A DNA stretch of 10,817 nt, from contig MU070377.1 in NCBI GenBank assembly GCA_002284615.2, forward strand, positions 23,516-34,332. The letters are read 5' to 3'. Shown here in pieces: positions 6,891 to 10,817 of this stretch. Origin of the DNA: Dunaliella salina (taxonomy: Eukaryota > Chlorophyta > Chlorophyceae > Chlamydomonadales > Dunaliellaceae). The first letter of the stretch is position 1, and every line of letters starts with the position of its first letter. The notes below the pieces were generated by a model. It was not told the origin of the DNA. It searched no databases and saw only the letters and a program-made list of their open reading frames with translations. The position numbers and the translations under genes are program-made.

Positions 6891-7470
6891 GGGATGGCAG
6901 ACTGTTTGATTTAAAGGCCTTCCACACCAATGGTGGTAAGTCAATGCTTTCCTGTTTGCTCCTCAAAGACGAATAGTACCCGCTTCTCTCCATACCTTTT
7001 GTTGCCTGTACCTCAAATCCCCTTAAAAAAATCCTGCATGGGGATCTTAGTTCTATAGATACTTAGTTCCCCACACTTGGTACTCATACATCCTGGCCGG
7101 AATGCCATACACCTTGGAGAGCCAAATCAAAGCGTGTGGCCTATTCCTCAGACCATGTTCATGCACAAACTTTTTAATCCTTTGCTGGGCAGCCACGTAA
7201 GGCCGTACAGCAAATTCCTCTGACACCTTCAGATTCATGTGCTTGTCAGCAAGCATACCGAGGTATTTGGACTGCTCTTTTTCAGGTAGAGCCACATCTC
7301 CATACATGAAGGTAGGCAAGGAAGAACACGGCCTACTGTTAGAGTGTACGACCTCTGACTTGGACGTATTGACAGTCAGCCCTCTCTTCGCTGCTTATGT
7401 CCTGAGCTTGGGGCTGCCGCCATGAGAAACTTCAGGCAGATGGAAGGTCAGGTCAGCACAGGCAGGTCAG
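6885..7470 (-). pseudogene. LINE copy 2, 5' part: degenerate reverse transcriptase
   Basis: The - strand shows G-L-T-V-N-T-S-K-S-E-V-V-H, S-K-Y-L-G-M, F-V-H-E-H-G-L-R-N-R-P and Q-V-W-G-T-K-Y-L, each matching copy 1 in order. The catalytic region reads C-A-D-L-T (7446-7460) where copy 1 has Y-A-D-D-L-T, so Tyr is replaced and one Asp codon is missing. An in-frame TAA lies at 7395-7397 and more stops follow 7060. After K-Y-L about 90 codons are deleted relative to copy 1, and homology resumes at P-M-Q-D-F-F-K-G / L-R-Y-R-Q-Q-K-V-W-R (copy 1: M-Q-E-F-T-A-D-L-R-H-R-L-R-A-V-W-R). It then runs to A-F-K-S-N-S-L-P-S-H at the junction with element A. It is more decayed than copy 1. Confidence 0.8.
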
Positions 7471-7640
7471 GTTTTCAACGCACAAAAGCTTTCATAAAGG
7501 GTCCGGCTTAGCTCTACATGTTAAGGGCTGGTTCACTATAAAAGAAAAGTTGATGCACCATGTACACAACGGAGGTGCTGCATTGTGAAAATGAGCGACA
7601 CCAAGAAAGCAACATGTGTTCAACAAGGAATGAGGTATCC

Positions 7641-7674
7641 ATGCGGAATAACATAACATTACATAACTCCGCAT
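7641..7674. repeat. Inverted repeat, 7-bp arms
   Basis: ATGCGGA at 7641-7647 pairs with TCCGCAT at 7668-7674 across a 20-nt AT-rich loop. It sits in a low-complexity patch and may be chance. Confidence 0.45.
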
Positions 7675-7967
7675 TACATTGCATGCGTGTAGTACATCAC
7701 TACATAACATTACATTAGGGACTTCGAGCTAGATAGTTGAAGGCGCATTGAAGAGGGATCAGGGGCAACCCTCTACATGCCATGCCCTGGCCGCCAGCAG
7801 GGGTGGAGTATTATTAGCAAAGATTCGGTGCCGGCTCATGCATGGGCGCCAAGCAAAATCTGGCACAGGAGTAGTTCCGAAGTTGGCGAGGTGAGATGGT
7901 GCTCAGAGGTGGGATGAACCTGAACTTGCAGTCTACATAACTGCGTGCTCACCTTCTGGCTACTCTT

Positions 7968-7990
7968 GGCCCCCATGCAAGATGGGGGCC
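7968..7990. repeat. Strong GC-rich hairpin, 9-bp perfect stem
   Basis: GGCCCCCAT (7968-7976), loop GCAAG, ATGGGGGCC (7982-7990). With a single-base bulge the stem extends outwards through CTTG / CAAG. The function is unknown: it could be a terminator-like or processing structure, or the end of a small element. Confidence 0.6.
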
Positions 7991-8304
7991 CAAGCTGGGA
8001 TAGCTTGCTCTGAGGCAAAGGGGTAGGTCTCGAGTTCAAGATTTGTACATTTTCTGACAGGGCTTCTAGGCAGCAGTGTGATTTGTGTCCTAGGTGGAGG
8101 CCAACTTGCTGGAGCCTCTGAGTAGATTGAGCAGACTCCTGTGCTCCTCTTTCACTTGGCCTGAACTGGTGGGGCTCGCACTCGGCTTCAGCGCTGACTG
8201 TCAGGTCTTTCCTGAATGCACAGTGGTTGTGTCTACCGCAAAATTTACTTTACCTTGGGGACATGAGCTCTGGATAAAAAGCTGTCAAGGGAGAAGAAAA
8301 TGTA

Positions 8305-8659
8305 AAAGGTTACAAGGTTACAACAAGTTTAGCCTTCAGCCAAAAGTTTGACTGCTCAACTTTCCTAGAGATTTAGAAAACCAAGTGAACGCAGGTAAAT
8401 TAGTCTAACTTGTGCATAGACAGGGGAAAAGGACACGAGACAAATTGCAAGCATAGAGGGCAAAAAAACTTGGCAGTGTCTGCAGGTTTAAGCGAAAATA
8501 CAAGCAGCGAAGGTAGCATTCGAAACAGAATGAGCTCGAGTCGAAACTGACTTGAAAATTGAAAAAAATATTCATGTTCTGTTCAAGATAACAAGGAAAA
8601 GGGAGGTCTCCAGCCAGAATGACTGACTGTCAGCCTGATCATCAGAAATGAGTACTTTC
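8305..8659 (-). mobile_element. LINE debris E: possible C-terminus and 3' UTR of a copy-1-type element
   Basis: At 8605-8650 the - strand reads D-D-Q-A-D-S-Q-S, similar to D-Q-S-Q-A-D-Q-S in copy 1 and V-D-Q-A-D-Q-A-S in D, and the nucleotide text CAGCCAGAATGACTGACTG resembles 2146-2165. About 300 bp further, + strand AAAGGTTACAAGGTTACAA (8306-8324) reads as tandem TTGTAACC on the element strand, like the tail motif near copy 2. Its upstream side is interrupted by insertion B. This is a weak call based on short matches. Confidence 0.35.
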
Positions 8660-8666
8660 CAAAGTT
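8660..8666. repeat. Target-site duplication CAAAGTT of element B (left)
   Basis: Matches 8858-8864. The two 7-mers bracket the region of similarity to element A. Confidence 0.6.
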
Positions 8667-8857
8667 TGGGGTGGAGGTGTTTGGTGTTCTAGACAGAAAA
8701 GAAAAGAAAAATATGTAGGCAGAAAAATTCATCCTATATTAATTAACGAAGAGGAGGCACATTGGCTCATAAAGAGCCGTGAGCCCCCTCCACCACAAGA
8801 AATGAGACAAGACGTGTTAATGGGAATGTGGAGAGTTACTAGAAGCACCTGGCTCTA
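8667..8857 (-). mobile_element. Element B: severely 5'-truncated copy of element A's family
   Basis: This is a 191-bp fragment on the - strand flanked by CAAAGTT at 8660-8666 and 8858-8864. It encodes V-E-P-G-A-S-S-N-S-P-H-S-H followed by TAA (8817-8819), matching L-E-P-S-A-P-S-N-P-P-D-P-H-stop of element A. Its 3' UTR matches A in order (AGCCCCCTCCACCACAAG, purine tract, TTGGGG). Similarity to A stops exactly at GGCTCTA before the right-hand repeat, as expected of a truncated LINE insertion. Divergence from A is substantial, so the two insertions are independent. Confidence 0.8.
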
Positions 8858-8864
8858 CAAAGTT
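8858..8864. repeat. Target-site duplication CAAAGTT of element B (right)
   Basis: Matches 8660-8666 and sits at the exact base where similarity to element A ends. Confidence 0.6.
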
Positions 8865-8980
8865 GTAGTTAACTTGGCAGTGAAAGGCACTCTGGTTTGG
8901 AGTTATATTTCAAGAAGCAACACACGTCAAGAAAGAAAATCTGGAAAAATGGGGACAAGCCCACACTAGCCAGAACAACC

Positions 8981-9213
8981 ACTTTAAGGTATAAGGTTTA
9001 GGTGGAGGAGATCGCGGGTTTTAATCCTGATGGGGGCACTCGTGGAGTCCTTCCCTTAATGCACGCTCCATGATCCTTGAAACCAGAGGTAGGGCATAGA
9101 AATTTCAAGTTGTTTTGGAAAGGTTTCCTGATTTGCATGCCTGCAAAGTCTTATCAAAGGGCCTTTCATCGAGTTCGGATTTTCAGATGGATTACGCAAA
9201 TTATTAGATTAAA
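8981..9213 (-). mobile_element. Probable 3' UTR of LINE fragment D
   Basis: Sequence downstream (on the - strand) of the fragment D stop. ACTTTAAGGTATAAGGTTTA at 8981-9000 resembles 1898-1917, which lies at a similar distance from the copy 1 stop. Little else aligns by eye. The 116 bases from 8865 to 8980 hold nothing I can assign. Confidence 0.3.
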
Positions 9214-9385
9214 TCACAAAAGGAGACCTTCGTCCAGACTGCTTGCTTGATCAGCCTGGTCCACAAGCTCACATCAAACACAGCTCAGACATGAATTCAA
9301 GCATTTCGTTGTGTTGGACAAATGAATCAGATTCAGCTTGGGCAGTGAATTGCTGCTGCAAGGAAATATTCCAAGGATAGGCTTT
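9214..9385 (-). pseudogene. LINE fragment D: C-terminus of a copy-1-type reverse transcriptase protein
   Basis: The - strand reads L-Q-Q-Q-F-T-A-Q, then F-V-Q-H-N-E-M-L-E-F-M-S-E-L, then after a frame change near 9270 L-V-D-Q-A-D-Q-A-S-S-L-D-E-G and a TGA at 9214-9216. Copy 1 has Y-L-Q-Q-V-S-V-Q, L-L-Q-H-N-N-K-L-Y-L-F-I-S-E-L and S-Q-A-D-Q-S-N-N-L-A-E-G in the same order and spacing. It is therefore a 5'-truncated relative, diverged well beyond recent transposition. Nothing upstream of about 9385 matches. Confidence 0.65.
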
Positions 9386-9413
9386 TGTACCATTGTAAAC
9401 TGCCCTAGGCAAA

Positions 9414-9484
9414 TGCACTCAGGCTGCTGCCCTCTCAAGTGCACTCAGGCTGCTGCCCTCTCAAGTACACTCAGGCTGCTGCCC
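9414..9484. repeat. 26-bp tandem repeat, 2.7 copies
   Basis: The unit is TGCACTCAGGCTGCTGCCCT plus CTCAAG, at 9414-9439 and 9440-9465 (identical), with a partial third unit at 9466-9484 carrying one G-to-A change. It is a minisatellite next to the truncated end of LINE fragment D. Confidence 0.95.
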
Positions 9485-10273
9485 ACAGCACTGGTTCCCA
9501 GCAACCCCGGGGCCCTTCCCGGCACATTTTGCGTTCTTTGGGCTGACACTGTCACAACTCAGATGCATGGCTTTAGGTTTGCTTGAAATTGTGATATCAG
9601 TGCTGATTCACGTGTTTTTCCTCAATGAACGCATCATGCTTGGGAGCTACACCGGTTCGCCATATTTGCTGAGATTTTATCAGTAAACAAGAGAAAGCTG
9701 AGCGGAGAGGAAGAGTGCATGTGCCTGCGAGCATGGTGAACCCTCCAGCCCTAGGGAACCTGTTCTTAATGCATGCAGCCTTTTGGCAAGCAACCTCACT
9801 CTTTTTTTCTTTTCCTTTCTTTTTGGATTTCCTCCCTTCCTCTTTTGGGTCGTATCATGGTTAACTTTTACGCACGCTGGTCATTGTGCTGATTCAAAGC
9901 ATTGGCAAGACTTGTGAATTTTTAAAAATGATGAGAATGTGCTCCAACAATGTGCCCTACCTTTTGGCAACAGGCTCATTTAATGACACAAAAAAATGGT
10001 TAGCATGGCAGGTTCTCATGCCAAATGTCCCTCAACAGGATGATCTTGAAGGGGTCAGTGAAATCATGGCTGCAGAATTGAACAGCAGCATGATCACTGA
10101 ATGATGAGTGGAACAATTCATCGTCATGAAAAATCCAAGGAGCTCTGCAGACAGTGTACGGAATGAATTGGTTCCTCAAAATGACACCTTCTGAAGCCGA
10201 CTTCATAAATAGCACACAGCCTCTGCCATATTATACAAGAACTGAGGGATCTCATGCCAATCCATACTTGCTT
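9485..10273. other. Unassigned sequence, partly polypyrimidine
   Basis: Contains a T/C-rich run at 9799-9846. A + strand open frame at 9886-10104 (72 codons, GTG start) and text following it look mildly protein-like but match nothing I know. If the lysine-rich exon at 10274-10380 is real, its 3' UTR would occupy the upper part of this stretch on the - strand. Confidence 0.4.
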
Positions 10274-10380
10274 TCATTGCTGTTTATGCTTTTTTTGGGC
10301 CTTGCTGGCCAGCTGCTTCTTCTTTTTGGCCGCCACAGCTGGCCGCTTCCCACTCCTTTTCGTGCTTCCGGTCGAGCCAC
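10274..10380 (-). CDS. Putative terminal exon with lysine-rich C-terminus, unidentified host gene
   Basis: The - strand reads G-G-S-T-G-S-T-K-R-S-G-K-R-P, then A-V-A-A-K-K-K-K-Q-L-A-S-K-A-Q-K-K-H-K-Q-Q and a TGA at 10274-10276. The codons (GCG GCC AAG AAG AAG CAG CTG GCC AGC AAG GCC) are strongly GC3-biased like the hydroxylase exon and unlike the retroelements. A CTGCAG directly upstream (10381-10386) could be the splice acceptor. Such basic tails are common in nucleolar, ribosomal and chromatin proteins, where the K-K-K-K stretch would act in nuclear import or RNA binding, but the protein cannot be named from its tail. The rest of the gene would lie upstream on the - strand, beyond the window end or in 10387-10817. 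It is too short to exclude chance. Confidence 0.4.
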
Positions 10381-10466
10381 CTGCAGCACACCATTTCATG
10401 ATATGCTTGTTTGTTGCATGAGCGCCAGCAAAAAAAGAGCGCCTGTCAAGGCTCTCATGGGTATGT

Positions 10467-10571
10467 GAGAAAAAAGAGAAAGATAACCTATGTAGGCGGG
10501 GAAGCCTCTCAACATCAATGATGGAAAAATGGCTACTTTGGTAACCAGACCGTTTAACCCCCCACCTAGTG
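10467..10571 (-). repeat. Sequence C: possible diverged 3' tail of element A's family
   Basis: The + strand text has a purine tract (GAGAAAAAAGAGAAAG), then CTATGTAGGCGGGGAAGCC, CTCAACATCAAT and later CCCCCCACC. This is the same order as GAAAACTACGCAGGCAGAGA, CCTACATCAATTAAGG and GCCCCCTCCACC in element A. No matching coding sequence follows, so this is a tentative relative. Confidence 0.35.
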
Positions 10572-10793
10572 ATTGAGAATGATGTTTGATTAGAAGATGG
10601 CCCTGCATTGAAACTGAGCGAGATCCTTGTGGAGTCTGGAGGAGAAAGGCATTATAGCCCCGAGGACCAAACACAAGGGCCCTAGGCAAGGGATACGATA
10701 CAAGGTTCTTCGCTCTGAGCACGTCACCTAAGCGCTCTCACAAAAAGTGTGCAATTGAAGCACTGGATTTTCTAACTCAAAGTTTTAAGCCTG
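10572..10793. other. Unassigned sequence
   Basis: Nothing recognisable. It would be intronic if the lysine-rich exon at 10274-10380 belongs to a gene extending beyond the window. A 108-codon - strand open frame (10396-10722) crosses the C repeat and is not supported. Confidence 0.4.
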
Positions 10794-10817
10794 CACACAC
10801 ACACACACACACACACA
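10794..10817. repeat. (CA)n microsatellite at the window end
   Basis: Twelve uninterrupted CA units reaching the last base. The window therefore begins and ends in the same dinucleotide repeat. Confidence 0.95.

Larger units (their letters stand above)
7471..8300. other. Unassigned sequence with inverted repeats, no supported gene
   Basis: Apart from two hairpins (7641-7674 and 7968-7990) and a patch of ACATAACATTACAT-like low-complexity sequence at 7649-7718, I see nothing assignable. An 85-codon open frame at 8094-8351 follows a TAG that could be a splice acceptor, but has no recognisable domain. Confidence 0.4.

Noticed and set aside
6879..6899. C-H-P-I-Y-D-E on the - strand, resembling an N-P-P-Y-type methyltransferase motif
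   Set aside because: The text crosses the junction between copy 2 (including the ATAAAT repeat) and element A, so the motif is a chimera produced by the insertion.
7993..8045. tRNA-like text (GGGATAGCTTGCTCTGAGG ... GAGTTCAAGAT)
   Set aside because: The A- and B-box resemblance is poor and no acceptor or anticodon stem can be drawn. The same applies to GGGTTTTAATCCTG near 9017.
8094..8351. 85-codon + strand open frame after a possible TAG acceptor
   Set aside because: No domain recognised. Its 3' part overlaps the TTGTAACC-type tail of LINE debris E.
9886..10104. 72-codon + strand open frame
   Set aside because: Protein-like in flavour, but no recognisable family, a GTG start after a nearby stop, and no bias toward host codon use.
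1..10817. CRISPR array, prophage or bacterial operon
   Set aside because: The only tandem array is the 26-bp minisatellite without spacers, and the protein families and intron-like boundaries are eukaryotic.

Overview
The window looks like nuclear DNA of a green alga, most likely a chlorophycean or volvocine relative. The clues are a GC-rich, GC3-biased host exon with a CA-rich intron end, an alanine/serine-rich protein tail, LINE-type retroelements, and TGTAA-containing element tails (TGTAA is the usual chlorophyte polyadenylation signal). The species cannot be named from the sequence. Five single N bases at 2818-2874 and CA microsatellites at both window ends suggest a draft assembly.

Layout: 1-908 holds the last exon of a sphingoid-base C4-hydroxylase-like gene (fatty acid hydroxylase superfamily) on the + strand. 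The next 9 kb is a graveyard of non-LTR retrotransposons, and every piece with a recognisable coding trace is on the - strand. Copy 1 (2128-3530) is a 5'-truncated reverse transcriptase with YADD and a C-terminal CCHC knuckle, broken by one frameshift. Copy 2 belongs to the same family and is split in two (6885-7470 and 4058-4503) by a second, different element, A (4504-6884). The 6-bp direct repeat ATAAAT flanks A, and deleting A rejoins copy 2's reading at a point that matches copy 1. Element A carries an unknown conserved-looking domain, an RNase H with all four acidic catalytic residues, a CCHC knuckle and a PD-(D/E)XK-like nuclease, but has at least five frameshifts and four stops. A 191-bp fragment of A's family (B, 8667-8857) sits between 7-bp repeats CAAAGTT inside older LINE debris (E). 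Another LINE C-terminus (D) lies at 9214-9385. A possible further tail of A's family (C) lies near 10467-10571.

The far end may hold a second host gene on the - strand: a short GC3-rich, lysine-rich terminal exon at 10274-10380. No tRNA, rRNA or CRISPR array was found.

None of the retroelements looks active. The only probably functional genes are the hydroxylase exon and, less surely, the lysine-rich exon. The novelty lies in the readable order of insertions (copy 2, then A, then a 32-bp insertion inside A) and in the domain set of A. All readings were made by eye, and no database search was possible.
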